Below are positions 24,350 through 31,828 of a stretch of 36,607 nt of DNA, piece by piece; the first letter of the stretch is position 1, and each line of letters starts with the position of its first letter. The stretch is taken from positions 1 through 36,607 of the forward strand of contig JAJDXR010000063.1 in the NCBI GenBank assembly GCA_022823165.1, given 5' to 3'. The notes beneath the pieces were generated by a model. It was not told the origin of the DNA, ran no database searches, and saw nothing but the letters and a program-made list of their open reading frames with translations. Position numbers and translations under genes: made by a program. The DNA comes from Anaerolineae bacterium. GTDB lineage: Bacteria > Chloroflexota > Anaerolineae > Aggregatilineales > Phototrophicaceae.

Positions 24350-25404
24350 CACTGGCCTTCCTCTCGCTTCGCTATTCGCCAGATATCCAAGCCCGTGTCG
24401 CAGCCGATGATTAGCGCGCTGCCGTCGCCGCTGAGCGCCACTTTGTCCGGTATCCGCTCACAATCGCGATAGGCGCCCAAATCATGGCGCGCTCCTGTCT
24501 CGACCTCCCAGGCGTAGACCTCGGGCGCGAAGTCGAGGTTGACGATCAGTATCGCGCTGGCCTCAGCCGTCAGCAGATGATACTGCGCGTAGGCGCCGCC
24601 GATTTCAGCCACGACGCGATTCTCGCCCGTTAACAGGTCGAGCAAATTCAGGCGCGCCGACGCCGGATCGCTCCACGTGAAGTGGCTGCCGGATTCATTG
24701 ACCGCGCCGAAAACTGCCGGTCCCCCCGCCAGATGGTAGTCGCTTTCCAGGCCCGCCGCGAAAGCGTCCGGATAGCGGTAGATCTTCAGCCCGCCATCCG
24801 TGAGTGATGAATAGAGCAGAAACGGGAATGCGACTCGCCCGATTCGCACTGCCGGCCGCTGCGGGTCGGCTACCGGCAGTGAGAATTCTTCGACCAGCCG
24901 CCAGCCCCCGCCCTCCTCCCGCAAGGCATAGCGCATGAAGAGGGTTTGACCATCAGCGTCAATCGCTTCGACGACAAGCGACGCGCCATGCGACGCCAAA
25001 GCAATTGGCTCAACCCCGGCAGGCAATCGCTGCTCGTTGATGAAATAAGCGCCATTGAGTACATAGAGCAGCTGCGGTTCATCGGCGATATAGGCGGCGT
25101 CGATGAGCGAGAACAGCTGCTCGCTGCCCGGCTCAAGGTAAGCCCAGCTGTCCACGATGCCAGCCTCCGAGACGCGGTAAATACGCCCCGTTTGATCAAA
25201 GACGAGGAATTCCTGGGCGGCGGCTTGGGCTTCAAACCAGCCGATATTGAGCGCGCCGGGGAAATCGGAAAAGTCGATGCGCGCATCCGGTTTCAGTTGC
25301 GCGAGATTCGCCGCGCTGATGGGCGGATGCTCCTGCGCCCTCACCAAACAAGCGCAGAAGACAGCGAAGGCGCAGACCAAAGCGCCAATCCGAGGCAGAG
25401 GCAT
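24349..25404 (-). CDS. Secreted beta-propeller-like protein, unknown function
   Basis: The 351-residue product has a signal peptide (RIGALVCAFAVFCACLVRA, cleavage probably near residue 23; a lipoprotein cysteine is possible but the lipobox is poor). The rest is rich in short beta strands with repeating hydrophobic/aromatic blocks. Examples are EFLVFDQTGRIYRV, QLLYVLNGAYF, LFMRYALREEGGGWRLVEE and VALSGDGSALIIGCDTGLDIW. The last resembles a WD40 blade. No catalytic motif is visible. It would act outside the cytoplasmic membrane, perhaps as a binding scaffold. It is translationally coupled to the DinB-like gene and divergent from the radical SAM gene. Confidence 0.65.
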   Translation of the reverse strand: MPLPRIGALVCAFAVFCACLVRAQEHPPISAANLAQLKPDARIDFSDFPGALNIGWFEAQAAAQEFLVFDQTGRIYRVSEAGIVDSWAYLEPGSEQLFSLIDAAYIADEPQLLYVLNGAYFINEQRLPAGVEPIALASHGASLVVEAIDADGQTLFMRYALREEGGGWRLVEEFSLPVADPQRPAVRIGRVAFPFLLYSSLTDGGLKIYRYPDAFAAGLESDYHLAGGPAVFGAVNESGSHFTWSDPASARLNLLDLLTGENRVVAEIGGAYAQYHLLTAEASAILIVNLDFAPEVYAWEVETGARHDLGAYRDCERIPDKVALSGDGSALIIGCDTGLDIWRIAKREEGQ

Positions 25405-25407
25405 CGC

Positions 25408-25436
25408 TATACAGTCTCCGTCATGTCAGCTATAAT
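25408..25436 (+). promoter_or_regulatory. Putative promoter of the radical SAM gene
   Basis: TATACA (25408-25413, 4 of 6 for a -35) and a perfect TATAAT (25431-25436) are separated by 17 bp. Transcription would start near 25443, about 35 nt before the ATG at 25478. Confidence 0.5.
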
Positions 25437-25477
25437 TGGTTTTGTTCAGGTCTAAGCGAAAGTGTCGGGCGCGCAGC

Positions 25478-27400
25478 ATGACTACACAATCGATTGAGAC
25501 TAGTTTAGATCGTTTCCTCTTACAAGTGGAAAAACCCGGTCGCTATGTCGGCGGAGAGTTCAACAGCGTCGTCAAAGACTGGGAGAGCACAGACATAAAG
25601 GTCGCCCTAGCTTTCCCGGACATCTACGACCTGGGCATGTCTAACCTGGGCATCATGAATCTCTATCATCAGGTCAACCTGCAGGACGACATGCTGGCCG
25701 AGCGGGTGTTCTCCCCCTGGCTTGACATGGAAGCGGTGATGCGGCGGCAATCGTTACCGCTGTATTCGCTGGAGTCCAAGCGCCCCATACGCGACTTCGA
25801 CCTGATTGGCGTCAGCTTGCCTTATGAGCAGCTCTACAGTAATGCCGTCAATCTGCTGGATTTGGCTGGCTTGCCGATTCTAAGCCGCGACCGCGATGAG
25901 CGCTTTCCGCTGGTCATCGCCGGCGGCCACGCCTGCTTCAATCCGGAGCCGATGGCGGACTTCATCGACGCCTTCGTGATTGGCGAAGGCGAAGAAATCA
26001 TTGTCGAAATCGCCCGCGTCCTGGGCGAAACTCGCGACCGGCCCCGCCATGAACAATTGCGCGCCATCGCAGGGATTCAGGGCATGTACGTGCCGCGCTT
26101 CTACGATGTGGAGTACCACGACGACGGCACAATTCGCTCGGTAACGGCGAACGAAACCGGCCTGCCGGAGCGTGTGCTCAAGCGCATCGTGCTGACGCTG
26201 CCCAAGCCCTTCACCAAATTCATCGTGCCCAATATCGACACGGTGCACAACCGCGCGCCTATCGAGATTATGCGCGGCTGTACGCGCGGCTGCCGCTTTT
26301 GCCACGCCGGCATGGTAACGCGGCCCGTGCGCGAGCGCCCTGTGGACGAAATCATGGCGGCCATCGACGAAATCGTGCGCTACACCGGCTTCGAAGAGAT
26401 CAGCCTGCTGAGCCTGTCGTCATCGGATTATGTCTGGGTGGAGGAATTGGCTGAAGCGGTCAATCGCGTCTATGCCGATGCCGGCCTCAGCTTGAGCCTG
26501 CCCAGCTTGCGTATCGAGAGCGCCAGCGCCGATCTGCTGGAAAAAATCGGCGGGACGCGCCGCAGCGGATTCACTTTCGCGCCTGAAGCCGCCACCGAAA
26601 AAATGCGCGACTTAATCAATAAATATGTGCCGGACGCCCAAGTGCTGCAGACTGCCCGCGACGTCTATTCGCGCGGCTGGCGCACCATCAAGTTTTATTT
26701 CATGATTGGGCACCCGGAAGAAACGCTGGACGATGTGCAAGCTATCGTTGATCTTTGCGCGGACGTCTTAAACGAAGGTACCAAGATTCTGGGCAAGAAG
26801 GCCACCCTCAATGTCGGCGTCAGCACCTTTATTCCCAAACCGCATACGCCTTTCCAGTGGGTTCCGCAAGATACGCGCCAAAGCGTGGACGAAAAACAAG
26901 CGCTGCTGAAACAGCAATTGCGCCGCGGCGGCATGCACCTGCGCTGGAATACTTACGACGACAGCGAATTCGAGGGCTGGCTCAGCCGTGGCGACCGCCG
27001 GCTGGGCCGCGTGATCCGGCGCGCCTGGGAACTCGGCTGCAAATTCGACGCCTGGCAGGACCAGCACAAACACGCGAGCTGGCTGCGAGCTTTCGCCGAG
27101 TGCGATCTGGATCCGGACTTCTACAATCATCGCGAGCGCGGGCTGGATGAAGTTTTCCCCTGGGATCATATTGATGTCGGCTTACACAAGAAATTCCTGC
27201 GCGAAGACTACCTGATGAGCATCAAGGGCGTGACCCGCGTCGATTGCCGCGACCAGTGCTTCGCCTGCGGCATCTTGCCCAAGTTCGCCAAAGAACGCTC
27301 GACAACCGAGGACATGGCTTGGGAGTGCCCGCCGGTCAAGCCTATCAACGAGCGCCAGCGGGCTCGCCGCGCCGCCATCCCCTTGAGCGCAATTGGCTAG
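25478..27400 (+). CDS. B12-binding-type radical SAM protein (TIGR03960 family)
   Basis: This roughly 640-residue protein has an N-terminal cobalamin-binding-like Rossmann region (about 30-200, with FPDIYDLGMSNLGIMNLYH and PLVIAGGHACFNPEPMADF). A radical SAM barrel follows, with the cluster motif MRGCTRGCRFCHAG: Cys268, Cys272 and Cys275. Also present are SLLSLSSSDY and FTFAPEAATEKMRDLINK. A C-terminal region ends with the cysteine pair DQCFACGI. The frame is open from 25436, but the ATG at 25478 gives the normal N-terminus. The family is widespread and its reaction unknown. Its usual partner, DUF2344, is separate here (22198-22860). Confidence 0.92.
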   Translation: MTTQSIETSLDRFLLQVEKPGRYVGGEFNSVVKDWESTDIKVALAFPDIYDLGMSNLGIMNLYHQVNLQDDMLAERVFSPWLDMEAVMRRQSLPLYSLESKRPIRDFDLIGVSLPYEQLYSNAVNLLDLAGLPILSRDRDERFPLVIAGGHACFNPEPMADFIDAFVIGEGEEIIVEIARVLGETRDRPRHEQLRAIAGIQGMYVPRFYDVEYHDDGTIRSVTANETGLPERVLKRIVLTLPKPFTKFIVPNIDTVHNRAPIEIMRGCTRGCRFCHAGMVTRPVRERPVDEIMAAIDEIVRYTGFEEISLLSLSSSDYVWVEELAEAVNRVYADAGLSLSLPSLRIESASADLLEKIGGTRRSGFTFAPEAATEKMRDLINKYVPDAQVLQTARDVYSRGWRTIKFYFMIGHPEETLDDVQAIVDLCADVLNEGTKILGKKATLNVGVSTFIPKPHTPFQWVPQDTRQSVDEKQALLKQQLRRGGMHLRWNTYDDSEFEGWLSRGDRRLGRVIRRAWELGCKFDAWQDQHKHASWLRAFAECDLDPDFYNHRERGLDEVFPWDHIDVGLHKKFLREDYLMSIKGVTRVDCRDQCFACGILPKFAKERSTTEDMAWECPPVKPINERQRARRAAIPLSAIG

Positions 27401-27406
27401 CGACTT

Positions 27407-28186
27407 GTGGCAAGCAGCAGCGAGCTTTCAATTCAGGGCATCCGAATCCGCGAGCAAATCATCGGGGAAGGTTCGCCGCTTCTAATGGCGCATGGCTGGG
27501 GCGCCAGCATCGACGCCCTGCAGCCGTTGGCGCATCGGCTCAGCCGGCTGGGTTATCAATGTCTGATGTTCGACCTGCCCGGCTTCGGCGCGAGCGACGA
27601 GCCCAAGCAAGCCTTTACCATTCAGGATTACGCGACCTTTTGTATCGACTACTTGAATCAGCATGATTTGGCGTCGGTCAATTATTTTGGTCATTCACTG
27701 GGCGGGCGCATCGGCTTGATATTAGCCGCCGAGCACCCGCGGCGAATATCGAAGATGGCGCTCTCCAACAGCGCCGGCATACGCGTCGAGCCGCCCAGGC
27801 TCACGCGCTTGCGACTGCAGCTCTATCATAAGTTCAGGCATGGATTGGAAGCCATCGGCGCGGCGACGGCGGCGGCGCGTTTGCGCCAGCTCTACAATCA
27901 GCGCTACGGTTCAGCCGACTATCGGAACGCCACCCCGGTCATGCGGCAGACGCTGGTTCAAGTCGTCAATGAGGACTTGCTGGCATACGCGGCGCGCGTG
28001 GCGGTACCGACAATTCTGGTCTGGGGCGATGCCGATACGGATACGCCGCTCTGGATGGGTCGCAAACTGGAACAGACCATCCCCGATGCCGCGCTGATCG
28101 TCCACCAAGGCGCCGGCCATTACGCGTATCTCGACTTTCCGGATAAAACCGCTGCGATCATGGACGCGCTTTATCGTGGCGCGTAA
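27407..28186 (+). CDS. Alpha/beta-hydrolase fold protein
   Basis: The 259-residue product has the complete catalytic layout. The oxyanion region is AHGWGAS, the nucleophile elbow FGHSLGGRIG (Ser near 97), the acid VWGDADTDTP (Asp near 207-209) and the histidine GAGHYAY (near 238). A helical cap lies between strands 6 and 7 (PPRLTRLRLQLYHKF and on). The substrate cannot be told: esterase, lactonase and C-C hydrolase are all possible. Translation starts at GTG, 6 nt after the radical SAM stop, so the two are probably cotranscribed. Confidence 0.85.
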   Translation: MASSSELSIQGIRIREQIIGEGSPLLMAHGWGASIDALQPLAHRLSRLGYQCLMFDLPGFGASDEPKQAFTIQDYATFCIDYLNQHDLASVNYFGHSLGGRIGLILAAEHPRRISKMALSNSAGIRVEPPRLTRLRLQLYHKFRHGLEAIGAATAAARLRQLYNQRYGSADYRNATPVMRQTLVQVVNEDLLAYAARVAVPTILVWGDADTDTPLWMGRKLEQTIPDAALIVHQGAGHYAYLDFPDKTAAIMDALYRGA

Positions 28187-28241
28187 GCAATGCAGGGACG
28201 TGGCGAATAAAGTGGACTTGAAAACTCAGCCAGGCAAACAG

Positions 28242-28280
28242 CTAAACTCTGTGCCCTCGGTGTCCTCGGTGGTGAAAAAA
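28242..28280 (+). repeat. Dispersed CTCGGTGT-type element, copy 2
   Basis: Matches 83-120 over about 38 nt with three substitutions and one extra base. It ends in GGTGGTGAAAAAA. Confidence 0.7.
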
Positions 28281-28306
28281 TATGTGCCGTGTTCGCCAAG
28301 GGACTT

Positions 28307-28336
28307 GCATCCACGATATTCAGCACTTCAAATTCA
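28307..28336 (+). repeat. Short direct repeat, first copy
   Basis: GCATCCAC and CACTTCAAATTCA flank a 9-nt variable middle. The same arrangement recurs at 28649-28678, 342 bp away in the same orientation. The two copies bracket the other repeats of this gap. Confidence 0.6.
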
Positions 28337-28390
28337 GGGGAGTATCTATCTTGGTGGATATTTACTGAATGCCGAGCTTGGCACAGGTTA

Positions 28391-28411
28391 ATTCACCACA
28401 GAGACACAGAA
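28391..28411 (-). repeat. Dispersed element, copy 3 (inverted, more diverged)
   Basis: Reads TTCACCACAGAGACACAGA on the plus strand. Its complement gives the CTGTGTCTCTGTGGTGAA pattern related to copies 1 and 2. With copy 2 it forms an inverted pair about 110 bp apart. Confidence 0.55.
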
Positions 28412-28442
28412 GTAAGTGCGAGTAAGTAATGAGAATATAGGT
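28411..28442 (+). repeat. 32-bp dispersed repeat, copy A
   Basis: AGTAAGTGCGAGTAAGTAAT followed by GAGAATATAGGT recurs at 36441-36472 with one substitution. The element itself contains a 6-bp internal repeat (AGTAAG twice). Confidence 0.8.
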
Positions 28443-28481
28443 ACATCATCACAAAATAGCGAATTTCCGTGTTAGTGCGGG

Positions 28482-28556
28482 CGAGCCAAGGCTCGCCCCT
28501 ACAACTTTCGGCTATATTTTGAACCCTGTAGGGGCCAGCCTTGGCTGACCCGATGC
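28482..28556. repeat. REP-like composite inverted repeat
   Basis: The left arm is GGGCGAGCCAAGGCTCGCCC followed by CTAC. The right arm is GTAGGGGCCAGCC followed by TTGGCTGACCC. Each arm is itself a palindrome, and the two arms are inverted copies of each other, with a spacer of about 25 nt. A related single palindrome lies at 33520-33540. No transposase accompanies it; it may be a non-autonomous mobile element or transcript-end structure. Confidence 0.75.
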
Positions 28557-28648
28557 TGTGAAATTTGCATGACTTACTTTGTTCCACTGAGGGGCGCGTA
28601 GACACTGCCCGCCGGCACAGAGATTTTTCTTTGGGTCGAAGGTAAATC

Positions 28649-28678
28649 GCATCCACTACAATAGACACTTCAAATTCA
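28649..28678 (+). repeat. Short direct repeat, second copy
   Basis: Second copy of the GCATCCAC-N9-CACTTCAAATTCA unit seen at 28307-28336. Confidence 0.6.
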
Positions 28679-28687
28679 ACCGCCGAT

Positions 28688-28715
28688 TTGCGTTGCCGAC
28701 ATATCACCCTATAAT
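28688..28715 (+). promoter_or_regulatory. Putative murF-ddl promoter
   Basis: TTGCGT (28688-28693) and a perfect TATAAT (28710-28715) are 16 bp apart. Transcription would start near 28722, about 23 nt before the murF ATG. Confidence 0.5.
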
Positions 28716-28744
28716 GCCCCTAGAACCACCAGACGAGACCGCAA

Positions 28745-30379
28745 ATGGCTGATGTCGCCCTTATTTCCATCTGGCTGATTGGCGCCTGGCTGCGCCTGTT
28801 TCGACAGTCTCGCTTTTATCAGATAGAAGAGTATATGAGCCGGCGCTACCTGCGCTGGCTGCTGGCCGACTGGCGGCGGGCGCTGCCGCTGCGTCCGCTG
28901 GCTGCCTGGCTGGCGGGGCTCGTCATCGATCTCGTGGTCAGCGATGCCGGCGACGGCGCGCTGCCCGTCATCATCGGTCTGGCGGCCGCAGCCATCGCCA
29001 TCGCACCGCCCAGCGCCGGCGAGGAGAAGAAAAAGCTCGTCATCACGCAACGCCTCAAACGGCTGCTTGTTGGCGCCGGGCTGGCGTCGCTTGCCCCGGC
29101 CGGCGCCGCCCTTTGGCTCGCAGGGAGCGTGGGCTACGCCGAGGCGGCAACGAGCGTCGCCGTCACCAGCGGTTTCGGCTTGGCGCTGTTCTTGCTGGCG
29201 CCCGTCTGGCTGGTGGCCGGCAACGCGCTGATGCAGCCCGCGGAGGCCGCGCTGCGGCGCCGCTATCTGCAGCAAGCAGCCGACCGGCTGAACAAGACGC
29301 GCCCGAAAATCATCGGCATTACCGGCAGCTACGGCAAGACGACCACCAAGAGCTTCCTGCGCGATATCATGAGCCTCCGCTATCAGACCTACGCCACCCC
29401 CAAGAGCTACAACACGCTGATGGGTATCTCGCTGGCGATCAACCGCGACCTGGCCGATGACTACCGCACGGAGTACTTCATCAGCGAAATGGGCGCCTAT
29501 GTCGAAGGCGAGATCGCGCGCATCTGCCAACTGACGCCGCCGGATATCGCCATCGTCACCGAAGTCGGTCCCCAGCACCTGGAGCGCTTCGGCAGCCTGG
29601 AAAATATCAAGCGGGCAAAATATGAACTCGTCAGCCACTTGCCGGCCGATGGCGTTGCCGCGTTCAACTGGGACAACGTCTACATCCGCGAGATGGTCGC
29701 CAAGGATTACCCGGCGACAAGGCTAACTGTCAGCCGAGCGGTCTCGCTGGACGAAGCGCGAGCGCAGCGAATTACCTGGATCGCCAGCGATATCAGCGAG
29801 AGCTTGAGCGGAGTCGCGTTTCAGGCGACGCATGTAGCCAGCGGCAATCAGGCGCGGATCACTACCGGCATAGTCGGCGAACACAATGTGACCAACTTGC
29901 TGCTGTGCATCGCCGTCGCCAGCCATGAGGGTATTCCCCTGCGCGATATCGCCCTGCGCATTCGCGGTCTGCAACCGGCCGAGAGCCGCCTGGCAGCCGA
30001 GACCTCCGCCGCCGGCATCACCATCATCAACGATGCTTATAGCGCTAACCCGCAGGGCATCGTCAGCGCCCTGAAAGTTTTGCGCCTGTACGATACCGGC
30101 AAGCGACTGCTGATCACCCCGGGCATGGTTGAGCTGGGCGAGCTGCAAGACCGCGAGAACCGCAAGCTGGGATTGCTGGCGGCCGAGAGCGCCACTGATA
30201 TCATCTTGATCGGCGCGGGGCAGACGGCGTCAATTAGCCAGGCGATCCGATCGACCGACTTTGACCAATCGCGCTTGCAAGTGCTGGACAAACTCGACGA
30301 GGCGGTGCGCTGGTATCAGCAGAATCTGGGGGCTGGCGATACGGTGCTCTTCTTAAACGACTTGCCCGATACTTATTGA
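28745..30379 (+). CDS. Membrane-anchored MurF-like Mur ligase
   Basis: The 544-residue Mur ligase probably adds D-Ala-D-Ala to the UDP-MurNAc peptide. The ATP-binding loop IGITGSYGKTTTKSFL (Lys198) and the central domain follow the MurF pattern: SEMGAY, IVTEVGPQHLERFGSL, NLLLCIAVA, INDAYSANPQG and TPGMVELG. The first ~180 residues are unusual. Instead of the soluble UDP-binding domain there are about four hydrophobic helices separated by Arg-rich segments. The enzyme would therefore be membrane-bound. It is followed 87 nt later by ddl, which makes the expected co-substrate. A related polymer-forming amide ligase is the alternative. Confidence 0.85.
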   Translation: MADVALISIWLIGAWLRLFRQSRFYQIEEYMSRRYLRWLLADWRRALPLRPLAAWLAGLVIDLVVSDAGDGALPVIIGLAAAAIAIAPPSAGEEKKKLVITQRLKRLLVGAGLASLAPAGAALWLAGSVGYAEAATSVAVTSGFGLALFLLAPVWLVAGNALMQPAEAALRRRYLQQAADRLNKTRPKIIGITGSYGKTTTKSFLRDIMSLRYQTYATPKSYNTLMGISLAINRDLADDYRTEYFISEMGAYVEGEIARICQLTPPDIAIVTEVGPQHLERFGSLENIKRAKYELVSHLPADGVAAFNWDNVYIREMVAKDYPATRLTVSRAVSLDEARAQRITWIASDISESLSGVAFQATHVASGNQARITTGIVGEHNVTNLLLCIAVASHEGIPLRDIALRIRGLQPAESRLAAETSAAGITIINDAYSANPQGIVSALKVLRLYDTGKRLLITPGMVELGELQDRENRKLGLLAAESATDIILIGAGQTASISQAIRSTDFDQSRLQVLDKLDEAVRWYQQNLGAGDTVLFLNDLPDTY

Positions 30380-30466
30380 GATTCGCCCTGCAAACATGGA
30401 CTTGCCGTGCCATCATAGAAGCGTGAGTTTAGCCGTGAATCTAATGGTTGCCTTGAGGAAGGCGCA

Positions 30467-31660
30467 ATGAGTAGTCGCCACCCTTTGGTCGTCGCGGTAA
30501 TTTTCGGCGGTCGCAGCGTCGAACACGATGTGTCCATCGTAACGGGCCATCAGATTATGAATGCTTTCCCCGCCGGCCGCTTCCAAGTCCTGCCGGTCTA
30601 TATTGCCCGTGATGGACACTGGTATACGGGCCAGCCGCTAGCCGAGCTCAAGAACTTCAAAGACGGTGGCGCGCTCGATCTCGATGGCGTCCTGCCTTGT
30701 CTCTTGTCCCCGGATACGCGTCATCACGGTCTCATTGTCAATCCGCTGGCGGGGCGCTTCCGGCAGAGCGATGTTCAGCGCATAGATGTCGTCTTCCCGG
30801 CGCTGCACGGCTCTCATGGCGAAGACGGCAGCCTGCAAGGTTTGCTGGAATTAGCCGACATTCCCTACGTCGGCTGCGCCACGCTGGGCTCGGCATTAAC
30901 CAATGACAAGATCATGACCAAGCTGGTCCTGCGCCAGGCCGGTATTCCCGTGCTCGCGGACCATTGGTTTACGCGCGATCGCTGGCTCGAACAGCCGGAC
31001 GAGATTATCGAAGCCATCCGCGCCGAATTTGACTTTCCGCTTTTCGTCAAACCGGCCACGCTGGGTTCCAGCATCGGCATCGGGCGCGCCGATTCGCCCG
31101 AGCTGCTGCGCGCCAGCATCGATATCGCCGCCAACTTCGATCGGCGCATTCTGGTTGAGCCGGCAGTAACGCCGGGCATCGAAATCAACTGCTCAGTCAC
31201 AGGCTTTGGCGACGACTACCAGGCCTCGACGCTTGAGCAGCCTGTGTCCTGGGACGAGTTTCTTTCTTACGAAGACAAGTATTTACGCGGCGGCGAAGGC
31301 ATGAAAAGCGCCGAGCGCTTGATTCCGGCGCCGATCAGCCCGGAACTGACGCGGGTTATACAGCAAATGAGCCTCGACGCCTTCAGGGCTGTGGATGGCC
31401 GCGGCATCGCGCGCATCGACTTTCTGGTCCGGCCGGAGCAGGACGAGTTGTTCTTGAACGAGATCAACACCATGCCCGGTTCACTCGCCTTCTATCTTTG
31501 GCGCGAAGACGGCATTTCACAATCGCAGCTGGTGGACAAACTGGTGCAGCTCGCGCTGGAGGCGCGCGCGGTCAAGCGGCGCAACATCTACGATTACCAG
31601 ACCAACCTGGTCGAAGTGGCCAGCCGGCGCGGCGTCAAGGGCGGCAAAGGCAAAGCATAA
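30467..31660 (+). CDS. ddl: D-alanine--D-alanine ligase
   Basis: This 397-residue ATP-grasp enzyme makes the D-Ala-D-Ala dipeptide of peptidoglycan. Motifs in order are FGGRSVEHDVSIVTG (catalytic Glu), ALHGSHGEDGSLQG, FPLFVKPATLGSSIGI, the omega-loop segment SYEDKYL, and ARIDFLV with LNEINTMPGS (metal ligands). A tyrosine after lysine in the omega loop, as in E. coli DdlB, favours D-Ala-D-Ala over D-Ala-D-Lac activity. The GAGGAAGG ribosome site is strong. A basic C-terminal tail (RRGVKGGKGKA) makes it slightly longer than usual. Confidence 0.96.
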   Translation: MSSRHPLVVAVIFGGRSVEHDVSIVTGHQIMNAFPAGRFQVLPVYIARDGHWYTGQPLAELKNFKDGGALDLDGVLPCLLSPDTRHHGLIVNPLAGRFRQSDVQRIDVVFPALHGSHGEDGSLQGLLELADIPYVGCATLGSALTNDKIMTKLVLRQAGIPVLADHWFTRDRWLEQPDEIIEAIRAEFDFPLFVKPATLGSSIGIGRADSPELLRASIDIAANFDRRILVEPAVTPGIEINCSVTGFGDDYQASTLEQPVSWDEFLSYEDKYLRGGEGMKSAERLIPAPISPELTRVIQQMSLDAFRAVDGRGIARIDFLVRPEQDELFLNEINTMPGSLAFYLWREDGISQSQLVDKLVQLALEARAVKRRNIYDYQTNLVEVASRRGVKGGKGKA

Positions 31661-31679
31661 GCCTCGCGTCAGCTTTAGC

Positions 31680-31707
31680 TTGCCAGTCAAACCCGCTATG
31701 TTATGAT
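31680..31707 (+). promoter_or_regulatory. Putative promoter of the glycosyltransferase gene
   Basis: TTGCCA (31680-31685) and TATGAT (31702-31707) are 16 bp apart, with an overlapping GATAAT at 31705-31710. It sits in the 168-nt gap between ddl and the next gene. Confidence 0.4.
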
Positions 31708-31828
31708 AATTGCGATTGGACGTGTTGAAGCCGAGGCGTCAACGGTCGTATTCGCGCGCCAATCCGCCGGCTCGTAAACGAGGGCAGACGCAGCGTCATT
31801 CAGCCGTATCTGCATCCAGTAATGCACC

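Larger units (their letters stand above)
28187..28744. other. Gene-free intergenic region filled with repeats
   Basis: No coding frame is convincing. The region contains two inverted CTCGGTGT-type elements (28242-28280 and 28391-28411). It also holds a 32-bp repeat shared with the right edge (28411-28442) and a large imperfect inverted repeat made of two palindromes (28482-28556). A pair of near-identical segments lies at 28307-28336 and 28649-28678. The murF promoter is at its right end. It looks like an accumulation of small non-autonomous elements. Confidence 0.6.

Noticed and set aside
28411..28442. CRISPR repeat
   Set aside because: Only two copies exist, 8 kb apart, with no spacer array and no cas genes in the window.
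28709..29638. Minus-strand open frame of 309 codons
   Set aside because: It is antisense to the membrane and ATP-loop part of the murF-like gene, whose motifs are clear. Its translation is low-complexity Gln/Arg/Asp-rich and shows no domain.
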